Assembly: GCA_036936605.1 (NCBI GenBank)
Contig: JAUPFV010000002.1
Location: 202,453,273-202,517,272, forward strand
Reading direction: 5' to 3'
DNA length: 64,000 nt
DNA from: Limnanthes douglasii subsp. nivea
Lineage: Eukaryota; Streptophyta; Magnoliopsida; Brassicales; Limnanthaceae
Under the pieces are notes generated by a model. The model was given only the letters and a program-made list of their open reading frames with translations, did no database searches and was not told the origin of the DNA. Below are positions 13,096 to 23,573 of this stretch, piece after piece (the first letter of the stretch is position 1; every line of letters begins with the position of its first letter). The translations under genes and the position numbers were made by a program.

Positions 13096-14219
13096 TCGCA
13101 ACTTGTCTATCGTTTTAACCATCTCCAAGGTCGATGGTTTGGACTTCAATCCCCACCATTTGAAGATCCTTGGGATCATGTTTGGCTTTGCAAGGTCTAG
13201 CCTAATTGTTGTGTGTTCCATGAAAAAGGGTTACATCACGAAAATTATTATCATAACGCGATATATGTTAACTAATATTTAAATAAGAAAAAACAATTTT
13301 AAGAATAGAAGTGTGACGCAACCGATGACTCTATCGGGTTTTCTCTCCACAACATAAACCTTGATCGACTAGAGAATCTTCAACAGTATTGATCCGGACC
13401 AGTCATAGTCGTTTATTCTGCCAAGGTTTTGACAAAATACAGCACATTCCAACCTATTACATCTCTAGATAGTGAGTAGAATAGGGTTGAGCAAATAAAC
13501 TATATCAACAGTCGGGCAACATCCTTCAATTCATGCCCCCATCCCCCCCCCGGCTGATGGCTTTGGCTATACCTGCATGTAAAAAATAGCACAATATGCT
13601 ATGTTAGCACACCTGAATATCCGACTTATAACATAAACTAGATTTAGAGGTACATTTATAATGTTGTTCGATATGGTTTTTGTATTTTTCGGTCCTATCT
13701 TTATTGACGTTTCACCCATGAAGTATGATCTCATCATCCTTGAATAATTCCCCTCCCCGTCTACATATCTGCTGAAGAATGCTCTAAATTTTGTTAAATC
13801 CATTTCCTTTATGTCATGCTTAAGGCCCAAAATGCCATTTACATAGTTGGTCGTTAGCTTCACCAGCTTTGACCCAAAATGAAATGCGTCGTCCTCGACC
13901 GAGAACGTCTCTATAATCCGTTGAACTAGCTTAGAAAACATTTTCTTCGCGATCTTATCCCGACGAAGGCCGAAGGACTTTTTCAAAAAGGCGTAGAAGG
14001 GTGTGTTTTTGGTAGCTTCGATGTGAGAAGAGGTAATAAGGTCCCTTTTCAGCAAATTCATAAGGCTCACCATTTCGGACCTGTACAAGCTTACTTTTCG
14101 CAGTCATATTGCCTACAAATACATGTATAGGAACTTGTAAATAACAAATAAATCTCATGATGCAACTACAACACAACTACCTTAACCAATGACACTAAAA
14201 GAAGGCTTCTGGTGGTGGC

Positions 14220-14535
14220 ATTTTAACACGAATTGTTTGTTAACATAAACGGCGAGTTGTTTGTGAAACATACAAAAACTACGAATTTTTTGAAGCATTT
14301 ATATAGCGAGTTGTTTGTTAAACATAAAAAAACTATGAATTTTTTGAAGAATTTATATAGCAAGTTGTTTGTTACAACTACATATAGAGAATTGCATGCA
14401 ATCTTCAGAAAACGAGTTATTTTGAAACAACAACAAACTATTGCTATATCCAATAAACTACCATGATTCGAGTTGTTTGCATATATGTACGATGAGGATG
14501 AGAATTGTTCTACTGCACATGCTACGCAAGTGCGA
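14220..14535 (+). repeat. GAGTTGTTT repeat block G
   Basis: ACGAATTGTTTGTTAAC, GCGAGTTGTTTGTGAAAC, GCGAGTTGTTTGTTAAAC, GCAAGTTGTTTGTTAC and TCGAGTTGTTTGC occur here. Two adjacent units of about 60-70 bp repeat, each containing AACTAYGAATTTTTTGAAG. The interval lies upstream of the first clear exon of the antisense gene. Confidence 0.7.
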
Positions 14536-15118
14536 GTTGTGCCTACTTTTCACATGCACGTTCACAGAAACTGGAAAATATGGAAACATAAGCCAAACCA
14601 ACAAACAACTGAGTAAACTACATCTAATAGACATCACAACACGCAGGAACCGATAGACAGTACATGCAACCACAAAACCTAATGTCGAGAACGATAAACC
14701 CATAAACAAATATTTCACTCATGATCCTAACTGCGTAATTTCAGTAGAAATAACCAACGTCGACCGTGAATAAACACCAACGTCTATTTGAAAATCAGTA
14801 AAAATGCAAAAAAAAGACACATTTTCGAAAGAACCATGTACCTGATAACTGTAACTGTATGGTTTCTTCTCTGATCGGCATAAACTCAACGGCAAGCGGT
14901 TGAAGGCTTCGTGGTTACTTGTTTCAGGGAGGAGACGATGGTAGACGATCGCATTTCAGTAAAAAAAACAATAGAAATTACGGTCATTGGAGGCTGAGGG
15001 TTTGCAATTGTCTCCGGGTATACGAACATTTTGTGGAGAAAAAAAGAAAGAAGAGGTCGTATTTTGTGGTTTAGTGGGACTAAAAAGGAAAAACAAATTG
15101 GTTTGAAGAGAAGAACGA

Positions 15119-15128
15119 GTATATATAG
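15119..15128 (-). promoter_or_regulatory. TATA box of the MULE antisense gene (predicted)
   Basis: On the - strand, AACTATATATAC lies about 70 bp inside the right end and points toward the antisense gene, mirroring the TATA box at the left end. Support is motif and position only. Confidence 0.35.
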
Positions 15129-15161
15129 TTCCATGATATTTTTAGATACTAACTAATAATT

Positions 15162-15196
15162 AAGTAGTTTAGTGGGTATTTACTAGTACTTTTCTC
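15162..15196 (-). repeat. Right terminal inverted repeat of the MULE
   Basis: The reverse complement begins GAGAAAAGTACTAGTAAATA and aligns with the left end at 4446-4481. Confidence 0.6.
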
Positions 15197-15205
15197 TAAT
15201 ATTTA
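15197..15205. repeat. Right target-site duplication of the MULE
   Basis: TAATATTTA directly follows the right terminal repeat and matches the left flank TAATAGTTA at 8 of 9 positions. Confidence 0.6.
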
Positions 15206-17485
15206 TAAATTTTTATATAAAAATAGTAAAAAATAAAAGATGATTAAAGTAAAAAATTAATAAAATTATAAAAATATTAAAAATAATAAAACAATATATA
15301 TATATAGTAACCAAAAATATCTAATTATCATGCTTTTATTATAAATACATAAAAATCAAAAATCAAAATTAAATTGTATAAAATCAACATAAACCTAAAC
15401 AATGATAAGTGGACAATGAATTAATATTAAATTAAAATTAATAATACAAATATAAATACTTTTAAGATTATTTCCTATAGCATGTCCGAATAACATTCTT
15501 AGATAGTTCATTCTTAGATAGTTAATTTATGAACGAACCAAATATTATTTTTAAATATCCAAAATATTTTTATGTATTTTCATCCTTCATTTTTATTTTA
15601 TTTTTATTTGGTTTATTACGCCTCAAAATAAGAATATTTTGTGCGATTATCTTTCTTTTTCAAATGAGTTTGATTTTTGATTTTTTTTAATTGGTTGAAG
15701 GTTATTTCACTCCTCCTTGTTATTTTCTTGTGTAATTTTAGAAAAAAATATATATATTTAAATTAGTTTAATCCATCCATTCAATTTTTATAACTTACGC
15801 TGAATTTATTATAATAAATTTGTATTTGTTTTATTTTCATGTTAATATTTATTTAAAAAAATACGGTTGTTTTATTTTCGTGTCTTATAATTTTATGTTT
15901 TAAAATATTATTATTTTTTAAATATTCAAAACATCTTTATGTATTTTCATCTTTCATTTCGTATCCACCGATTTAGTTTTCATATCTTAAGGTTTTATGT
16001 ATTTTCATCCTTCATTTTCGTATCCACCGATTTAGCTTTCATATCTTAAGGTGAATCAATTATAATGAAATTGTGCTTATTTTGTTTTCGTGCCTTATAT
16101 TTATTACTATGATTAAGAACGAGTTTTAACTTATTGATATTGTTTAAGGTTTACATGAAAATTTTTAGTATGTTTAGATACCAATTTAATGTTTAAATCA
16201 TCGTATTAGGCTCTACAAAACAATATTGATAGGTTAAATTCTTCGGCCGACCTGAGAAGAGGAAACACAAACTCAAACGCCTTGTTCAATTGCCAAACTC
16301 TTTCTTTATGATAAATTACGTTATTATTGTTTGATTACTTGACTTGCCATGGTTTTATTGTTTTTTCCCTTTTTGATTTGGATAGAAGATGTAAAATGTC
16401 AAGACTGCTTTAGCATGTAAGTTATTTTATTTTATCTTATCTTATATTTCAGTCGGAATCAGTATAATATTATAAATGGATTTTTGTTACAAGAATCAAT
16501 GATTTTATCAGTTGAATATTTTATTTTACTAAATTCAAATATGCATAATACGAACCTGACTCGTGACACAAAATTGACGGTTTTAAAAGTCTATTATTAA
16601 ATTTTGTGTAACCCATATTCTTATTGCTATGTTATAACTTATTTCAACTTATGTAACTTCTGTATGTATTTTACTTTACCCGAAAAATAAAGTTGCAAGA
16701 CTAAAGGTATGTTTCTATGCACTATAAAAAATTTACTAATTGATAGTTATTTATATTTTTTATGCTTAAATTGTTAAAAAAATATTGTTTTACATATCAA
16801 TGTTGAAATAAAGACAAACTAATGAAGAGAAGAAACTTGAGTTTTTCACTTTGAGACCTTTTTGTTTGAAGGAAAAGTGTTATAACCTACGTAATAATAT
16901 ATCAATAAAAGTGATCTTTGAAATGAACACAATGATTCCACACGTCTTGGATATGATAATAAAATTTATAGTTATAGAATCACATATAGTCGAACTATAA
17001 CTTCAAGCAGTTGTTTGTACATCTTAATGTATAAATTAATCCATCTTTTTATTAATTTTATTTTTGAATGTAAAACCACAGGTGATGAAACATGATCAAT
17101 ACCATACAACAGATATTTTGCGAAAAACAATATTAAAATCAACTTCGTATGATCAGGTCTTCAATAAGCTATGAACCACAAAAACCAAACAGGAGTAATT
17201 CGGACATTATCACTCCACTAAAAATCCGAACACGACAAATGTATTAACTTTTGACTAAGTTATTTGCTAATCAGCTTAAGTCTAATGGGTCATTGAATTC
17301 GACCTTGTTTCTTGACCCGACCCGGTAAGCCCCCCCCAACAACGCTCATTAATGAGGGTTATCAGAATTTAATACTAGCAGGCTGTTTAATTATCTTACT
17401 ACTCCTCACACTAAACATAAAGCACCCCAAAATTATTAAAACATTTTACCAAACTACCCTCAGCCCCAAAATAAACCAAACCAAA
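15206..17485. other. AT-rich spacer; may include a degraded 5' LTR near its right end
   Basis: No coding exon is visible. The left part is very AT-rich and has a local duplication (listed separately). The last few hundred bases before 17486 are where the 5' LTR of the following gypsy element should be, but I found no matching copy downstream of that element, so no LTR can be drawn. A short open frame at 17312-17518 is not credible as a gene. Confidence 0.5.
15936..16051. repeat. 57/58-bp tandem duplication
   Basis: Two adjacent near-identical units, 15936-15992 and 15994-16051, share TTTATGTATTTTCATC and CGTATCCACCGATTTAG and differ at a few positions. Weaker partial copies of the same words occur near 15.58 kb and 15.83 kb. 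Confidence 0.7.
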
Positions 17486-17503
17486 TTGACGACCACAGTG
17501 GGA
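17486..17503 (+). other. Primer-binding-site-like leader motif
   Basis: TTGACGACCACAGTGGGA resembles the TGGCGACC-CACAGTGGG leader found just inside the 5' LTR of Tat-type elements. The related - strand element has GACCACAGTGGGAG at 34203-34190 in the equivalent place, which supports the assignment. Confidence 0.5.
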
Positions 17504-17554
17504 GGTGACGGTGCCTGAATTTAACATTCAAAACCAGTGAGGAAACAAGTTCGG

Positions 17555-19075
17555 ATGGATCCGAATGGGCAATGTACTCCACCTCCTGAGGTAGAAACGG
17601 TGAAGGAAACAAGGAATATATTGTTGAGGAGGGAGACCAGTTGAGGACAGAAATAGAGGCACTAAGGGCCATAAAACAAGCAAAGAAAGGTATCAATAAG
17701 AAATATGGAGCGTCAGTCCTTCACCATACTGACAACCCTGGGGATAACGAGCCATCCCTAAAGACTCACCTTAATTCAAAGAAGACACACCGGTCTAAGC
17801 ATGTTGAGAGTTATGGATCTGAGTCCTAGCAGCTCATCGAATGAGGCGGAGCTTGAAGAATCTCTGTCCTCAAGCAGTGAGGAGGGGAGATCCAGAAAAG
17901 AGATAAATTTAACCAAAAAGCACTCAAGAAAGAGGGACAGACATGGTAGGCTCAAAAGGCACCAGGGCAAAGGGTCATCTCATAAGCATGTTGATCAGTT
18001 GCTAATTGATCCTTTTGCTTTTCAGTCCGAACCATGTAATTTTACAACTCCTAATGAAGATACAGTTTTTAGTCGCAATAAAAATTGGAGGCAGTCACCT
18101 TTATCTGCGAAAATAATATCCGGACACCTTCCCAAAAGGTTTGATAGCTCTAAGATGAAGAAGTATAATGGAAGTCGAGATCCGGACAACCATCTAGAGC
18201 AGTTCAAGAATTTCATGATGAATTTTGATGACGATGATAAACTCTTGTGCAGAGCCTTCTCCCAAACTTTTACGGGGAGTGCTCTTAAATAATATAATAG
18301 CTTGCCTCAGGGGTGTATTAGAAACTTTAATATATTTTGGGTAGCCTTCCGAAGGCAATTCGTTGGAAGTAAAGAACTAAAAGGTAATGAAGATACCATT
18401 ATCCATTGTGTCCAAGAACCAAACAAATCTTTAAAAGACTACATAAGTCGATTTGTGAATACAAAGAACGGATTAGCAGATTGCTTTGAGCAGGTGGCAA
18501 TTGATTCTCAAAGGTAGGTGTTGAATCCTGGGAACTTAGTTAATTCTGTAACCCGGAAGAAAGCTATGACCTGGGGTGGCTTGTTAAACCAAGTAGGAAA
18601 GCAGATTAATGTGGAAGAAACGAAGAAAACCAGAGTGCAGCGTAACAGCTCCTCCAGGTGCTAACCAGTCTGGATACAAGGCAAAGGAGACCAGACAAGG
18701 ATCTAACTCGTCTAAGCAAACTCAATCCAACCAGAACCAGACCCAGAGCCAACATTCAAGGAGTAAGAGGGGTCCTTGGGTCCAGCCTGAGTGGTTCGCA
18801 GAGTTAAGAGAAAATGTAGCTACAATCTATGGTAAAACTAAGGATGAAGTACACTTCCGAAAGCCGACGGCGTTGTAGTCCCCCAGATAAAACCAAAACA
18901 CTTGTTTTTATCGGTATCACAATAATATAGGCCATAAGAATCAATACTGCATCGCATTGAAACAAGAAGTTCAGAACCTTATTGAAAGGGGAAAACTGGG
19001 AGCATATGTTAAAAGACGAAGTGGAAACAGACCTGACAATGCTCCTCCTCCAAACAATCCTGGAACGTCTGCTTA
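17555..19075 (+). pseudogene. gypsy gag, decayed
   Basis: The first plausible start is ATG at 17555, giving MDPNGQCTPPP before an early stop. Frames then change near 17.64 and 17.80 kb. The 17801-18292 frame has a Ser/Glu-rich stretch, a basic stretch and then the retrotransposon gag core with KKYNGSRDPDNHLEQFKNF. The core continues past a stop at 18292 to EPNKSLKDYISRF near 18.42 kb. A Gln/Ser-rich basic tail follows to about 18.88 kb. Gag forms the particle that packages element RNA. Several stops make this copy non-functional. Confidence 0.75.
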
Positions 19076-19179
19076 AGAATGTGCAATGGTGATCCTTGAG
19101 AGGTTAGATCTAGACTCTGAGTATCTGGATCCTGATCCAACTCGGAATAAGATGGGAGTAATAACATAAAAAATTAAGA

Positions 19180-19848
19180 CAGTATCCGGACTAATCAGTT
19201 TCTTTGGCTCATTAACTATCTTTGGAGGGAATATTGTAACTGCACCTACCCTTTCATCAAGAAAGAGGCATGTCTACAATTTGGCTACTTAATGGGAAGG
19301 GGGAATGTCTTCCCATCAGTGCCAGTCCCCTTTCTCATTCATAGTCTTTGATGAGGATGATCTAAGGGATATTGTTGGGTCCCGTGAGGATGCGGTGGTT
19401 ATAAGAGAATCTATAGGAGGGAATGATATACGCTGAATTCTGATCGATACATGTAGTTCAGCGAACATCCTATTCTTAAGCTCCTACAAACAGATGAGGA
19501 ATCGGGTTATTATTCAACGTCTGAACAAAACTATTGTGGGCTTCAGGTAGTTCTGCGAATGTAATTGGCGAGTTTGAAGAAGAAGTGTTGTTAGGCAAAG
19601 GGCCTTTTAAAAAGATAGTGAGGGTGCTATTTGTTGTGATAGATTACCCCACATCATACAATGTGATTTTTGGGAGGTCTTGGCTTTCCAGAATACATGT
19701 TGTGGCCTCAACAGTCCATCAGTGTTTAAATTATGCATCTCATGGACAAGTATGCATTGTTCGAAGTAGTCAGAAGATAGCCAGAGAGTGTTATGCAACA
19801 GTTCTTGCTCCTAAGACATTTGGGGCAGTTCGAATTAATGAAGATTAG
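19180..19848 (+). pseudogene. gypsy aspartic protease region, decayed
   Basis: A retroviral-type protease fold is indicated by an ILIDTCSSANILF segment near 19.44 kb, where functional proteases have D-T/S-G. Here the Gly is Cys, which would be expected to abolish activity. The following frame at 19534-19848 contains PTSYNVIFGRSWL, the typical end of the protease domain, and then the linker to RT. Stops interrupt the region at about 19.29, 19.43 and 19.55 kb. Confidence 0.65.
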
Positions 19849-20149
19849 CAGTTACTGGAGCCTTCTGCTGAGGAAAGTGAGATTGATGACCCCAGAGAGG
19901 CTCTCAGTCTCATAATACCCATTGAAGAAGTTGAAACTCACTCCCTTGCAAATGGTAAGAATGTCAAGATTGGTTCCAAGATGGCGTCATAGTTAAAGAA
20001 TAAGTTGTTGTCTTTTTTTTTGAAACAATTAGCATGTGTTTGCTTGGTGCAATAGTAATGTAATCGGGGTACCAACATATGTTATTTCACACAATTTGTC
20101 TATCCGGAGCAAGTTGCACCTATTGTATAAAAAAGAAAAGCTTTTTCTA

Positions 20150-20716
20150 AGGAAAAACAGATGTGATAGTTCGAGAGGTTGATCAGCTGACCAAGATGGG
20201 GCACATTAAAGAGTCCCAATATCCTCTATGGACTGCCAATTCGGTGTTAGTCAAGTAAAAGAACGGCTAGTGGCGTATGTGTATTAATTTCACTGTCCTT
20301 AACAGAGCTTGTCCAAAAGATCTTTATCCCGTCTCTCAGATATATCAGCTGGTAGACTCTATATCTGGAAATAAGTTTTTGTCATTCATGGATGCCTTCT
20401 CGGGGTATAATCAGATACAAGTGGATCTGAAGGATCAATATCACACTATTTTGATTACAGATAAAGGTCTCCACTGCTACAAGGTAATGCCCATCGGGTT
20501 AAAAATGATGGGGCTACTTATCAGAGGTTAGTGAACAAAATATTTGTTAATCAGGTCGGCAAAAATATGGAAGTGTACATAGATGACATGATGGTTAAAA
20601 GCCTAGAGGAGGATTTTTACATAAGTGATCTTCAAGAAACTTTTTCTAACTTAGAAACTGTGAATTTGAAGTTAAATCCAGAGAAATGTGTGTTTGGGGT
20701 CTGATCTGGAAAATTT
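20150..20716 (+). pseudogene. gypsy reverse transcriptase, decayed
   Basis: The frame at 20277-20531 has MCINFTVLNRACPKDLYP and FMDAFSGYNQIQ, which match RT motifs around the first catalytic Asp. A frameshift near 20.51 kb leads to VYIDDMMVKS near 20.58 kb, the YxDD catalytic motif, which is still present. NLKLNPEKCVFGV follows. A stop stands at 20220-20260 upstream and another after CVFGV. Confidence 0.8.
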
Positions 20717-21403
20717 ATGGGTTACATAATAAGTGAGAAAGGTATCCAACCTCATCCGAAGCAGCTTAATGCCCTATTAGAAATGGATCCTCCTCAAAAT
20801 GTTAAAGAAGTTAAGAGGCCCTACGGAAGGTTAGCTGCATTAAATAGATTTATTTCAAGGTCATCGGACAAGTGCACTCTTTTTTTCCAAATATTGAAAA
20901 ATGCTAAAGACTTCAATTGGTCCCTACAATGTGACCAGGCCTTTGTTGAAATAAAGAAGCATTTATCATCACCAAAGACTATTTCCAAGCCCGTTCAAGG
21001 AGAAAAGCTTTATGTATACCTGGTTGTGTCAGAATGTGCTATAAATGTTGTCTTGGTGAGAGAAGTGGACAATTATCCTCTTCCGGTGTACTACATCAGT
21101 AAGAGTTTGTTGGATGCTGAAAGAAGATATTTAAAGCTGGAAAATTTGGCACTAGCCTTGGTGATTACAGCAAGAAAAATGAGGCCGTATTTCCAATCTC
21201 ATTATATTATTGTCCGAACGTCTTTACCTTTAAAAACTGTTCTTCAAAAGACAAATATATCAAGCAGAATGACCAAGTGGTCAGTAGAATTGGGTGACTA
21301 CGACATTGATTTTTCCTCTCGAACGGCAATTAAAGCTCAGTCAGTGGCTAATGTTTTGGTAGAATTCCATGCAGATAAGTGCTCTAAACAAACTTCAGAG
21401 GCA
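20717..21403 (+). pseudogene. gypsy RNase H domain (first), interrupted by a MITE
   Basis: This is one open frame from the RT connection (MGYIISEKGIQPHPKQ) through the RNase H region, with YVYLVVSECAINVVL, PVYYISKSLLDAERRY and MTKWSVELGDYDIDF. It is the best-preserved part of the element. The frame runs into the MITE at 21404 and stops at 21457. In the Tat lineage this domain is usually degenerate because a second RNase H follows; the family's first catalytic Asp (normally in a YLA or YLD context) is not seen here. Confidence 0.75.
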
Positions 21404-21821
21404 TTGAACAGTAAATCGTCCCTCGACTATCGCGTTTGGTGGCAGATAGTCCCTTGACTTTCAAATGTCCGTTGACAGTCCCTGGACTATCGCGTTTGGA
21501 TAAAGTTAGTCCACCAGATCCTCTAATCCATGAGAGGCTGCCACCTGTCACCATAGTCCCCAGATTTTTGTATCACCACTAGTCCCTTGAGTTTAGGTCA
21601 AACCCAAAATGTAGAAAATTACAGAAAACTAAACTCAAGGGACTAGTGGTGATACAAAAATCTGGGGACTATGGTGACACGTGGCAACCTCTCATGGATC
21701 AGAGGATCTGGTGGACTAACTTTATCCAAACGCGATAGTCCAGGGACTGTCAACGGACATTTGAAAGTCAAAGGACGATTTGCCACCAAACATGATAGTC
21801 GAGGGACGATGTACTGTTCAA
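21404..21821. mobile_element. Foldback MITE (418 bp) inserted in the gypsy element
   Basis: Two arms of about 190 bp are inverted repeats of each other around a spacer of about 33 bp (21596-21628). The outermost 10 bases, TTGAACAGTA at 21404 and its reverse complement at 21812-21821, match exactly. ATCGTCCCTCGACTATC follows on both arms with one mismatch either side. The repeated word AGTCC(C/A) with GGGACT recurs within each arm. It has no coding capacity. The insertion separates the two RNase H domains cleanly. I could not identify a direct target duplication. Confidence 0.85.
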
Positions 21822-22213
21822 AGCCAACTCCAGAAGATAATGTCAAGAAAGAATGAGTGGTCTGAACTGATGGTGGATCAAGCACTATGGGATATGAAGC
21901 TGGAATTTGCTTAACTTTCCCATATGGTGACAAAATGTATCAAGCTATATGTTTTAGATTGAGGGCCTCTAACAATGAATCCGAATATGAGGCAACTATA
22001 ACTGGCATTAAGTTAGCTCTCCTCTATGGAGCTAAGAGTGTTCGATTATTGAGTGACTCTCAATTGCTCATCCACCATGCCCAAGGTCAGTCTGAGGCCA
22101 AGAAGGAACAATTGGTTAAGTACTTACTTATTTTGAAAGAAGTGGCAGCAAGGTTCAGAAGTGTTTTCTATGAACATATCCCAGATCGGAGAATATACTG
22201 GCAGACTCTCTAG
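21822..22213 (+). pseudogene. gypsy second RNase H (aRNH-like), near intact
   Basis: Read across a stop near 21.855 kb, the frame gives TDGGSSTMGYEAGI, then NNESEYEATITGIKLAL, then LLSDSQLLIHHAQG. These carry the D, E and D positions of an RNase H catalytic site. A second RNase H of this kind, distinct from the native one upstream, is known from Tat-lineage plant retrotransposons. The domain ends at a stop at about 22213. Confidence 0.75.
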
Positions 22214-22305
22214 CAACTATACCATATTCTGAGTCATACCCTTGGATTCTCATACAAGAATGCTCGTCCATACAGCTAGATCAGAAGAAATAAGATAGGA
22301 AAAAT

Positions 22306-23573
22306 ATGAGTATACATGTGATCCAACCTAAGGATTGGAGATATACCCTCCTTCAATATATTTCTGATGGGACGTTTCCTTCGGATAAAGCTGTGGCACA
22401 AACGATTAAATACAAGGCTCGTGGTTTTTTTTATAATAAGGGGAATTCTCTACAAAAAATTCTTTCAGTAGAACTCTTATATGTTGTTTGGGGTTTGCAG
22501 AATCCCAAGTTGTTGTATCTGAACTGCGTGATGGGGAAGGCTCAGCACATTGTGGGTACAGGGCACTAACCCGGAGAGTCTTATTAGCTGGATATTATTG
22601 GCCAACCATAAAGCCAGATACTAAAGAAATGGTAAAGAAATGTGATCCATGTCAAAGGTATGGGAATGAAATTCATGTGCCGACAATACTTATGGAGTAT
22701 ATTTTTGAGCCAATACCTTTTGCTAGATGAGGGATGGATTTAGTTGGACCTCTACCCATGGCATCCGGGGGGGTGCAGAACTATTATAGTCGTTATCGAC
22801 TATTTCTCAAAGTGGATAGAGGCAGCTCCTTTGGCTGTCGAAGGCTCTCACTAAATTTATCTTATCCAATATATGCTGCAAATTTGGAGTCCCTCAAAAG
22901 ATTACTACAGACAATGGGTCACAGTTTGATAACAAAGACATGGAGGAATTATGTTCCTCTAGAGGCATTCAACATTGTTTTTCTTCTCATTTCCATCCTC
23001 AAGGAAATGGCCAAGTTGAAGTTGCAAATAAAACCATTTTGTTTGGATTAAAAAATAATTTAGAGGGGGGTTCGGGGAAATGGACATGTTATTTACAAGA
23101 CGTATTGTGGGCCTACCGAAATACCCATCGGGCTGCTACACAAGAATCTCATTTTACCTTGGTGTATGGGATGGATGCAATTACCCCGATAAAGGCTATT
23201 TTACCATCATATAGGGTCCATAACTATTTCGAACAGGCTAGTGAGACAGCAATTAGGAATCAGTTGGACTTAGTACAGCAAATAGGAAAGAAGGGTTAAA
23301 GCACACTTGAGAACAGTGCACTACCAAGGCTTAATGAGGAGCAAATTTGCTTCTAAAGTCAAAAGAAGAGATTTTCAAACAATGGATAAAGTATTAAGGA
23401 AAGTCTTCTTACATACCAACGAGAAACAGTTCGGTAAACTGGCTCTGAACTGGGAAGGCCCTTATGAGGTCTGTGAGAAAGTCAAACCTGAGACATATAA
23501 GCTTCAAGACAAAGAAATAAGAGCTTTGAAGCACCCATGGAATGTTGAGCATCTCGGGTTATATTTTAAATAA
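22306..23573 (+). pseudogene. gypsy integrase, decayed
   Basis: The zinc-binding region is recognisable from YYWPTIKPDTKEMVKKCDPC and QRYG near 22.59-22.66 kb, but its His pair is disrupted. The core has GMDLVGPLPM with the first catalytic Asp, TDNGSQFDN with the second, and HPQGNGQVEVANKTI with the Glu. Frames change several times between 22.56 and 23.3 kb. The C-terminal part includes KVLRKVFLHTNEKQFGKLAL and WEGPYEV and ends at 23573. Confidence 0.8.

Larger units (their letters stand above)
10271..14111 (-). pseudogene. MULE-borne antisense gene, DUF1985-like N-terminus, multi-exon, decayed
   Basis: Coding pieces on - run from 14.1 down to 10.27 kb. Exon 13573-14111 encodes a helical segment followed by FHFGSKLVKLTTNYVNGILG, which resembles the DUF1985 region of Ulp1-associated plant transposon proteins, and ends in CAG|GTATAG. 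A following exon (about 13310-13545) contains LGRINDYDWSGSILL, also typical of that family. Later pieces are near 13.10-13.24 kb (MIPRIFKWWG), 12.34-12.61 kb (basic, then coiled coil, with donor GAA|GTAAGT), 11.83-12.02 kb, 10.54-10.79 kb (donor GTG|GTAAGT) and 10.27-10.46 kb. Stops occur inside exons. Introns hold the GAGTTGTTT repeat. I do not see a Ulp1 catalytic triad, so the protease part may be absent or unrecognisable. Exon limits are approximate. Confidence 0.55.
4446..15196 (+). mobile_element. Mutator-like element (MULE), 10.75 kb, two genes
   Basis: The two ends form a degenerate terminal inverted repeat: GGGAAATTGCACCTAAATAC on the left, and GAGAAAAGTACTAGTAAATA reading inward from the right. 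Outside them lie TAATAGTTA on the left and TAATATTTA on the right. A 9-bp duplication is the hallmark size for Mutator transposition, and here 8 of 9 bases match. Inside are a MULE transposase relic on + (6.0-8.5 kb) and a multi-exon gene on - (9.2-14.1 kb). Everything non-coding between 5.1 and 14.5 kb is rich in a GAGTTGTTT-like repeat. Both genes carry frameshifts and stops, so this copy is not autonomous now. Host flanks on both sides are featureless AT-rich DNA. The ends were found by eye; the internal transposase makes the family assignment secure. Confidence 0.8.

Noticed and set aside
14223..14466. Two opposite ORFs of 76-77 codons with internal repeats.
   Set aside because: They arise from repeat block G, like the ORFs at 11.3-11.6 kb.
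5121..14535. A CRISPR-like array made of the GAGTTGTTT repeats.
   Set aside because: Repeat length and spacing vary, copies are degenerate, the spacers are not unique units, and the DNA is a eukaryotic transposon.
17080..17485. A 5' LTR for the first gypsy element.
   Set aside because: Position fits, but I found no matching sequence downstream of the element, so boundaries cannot be supported.
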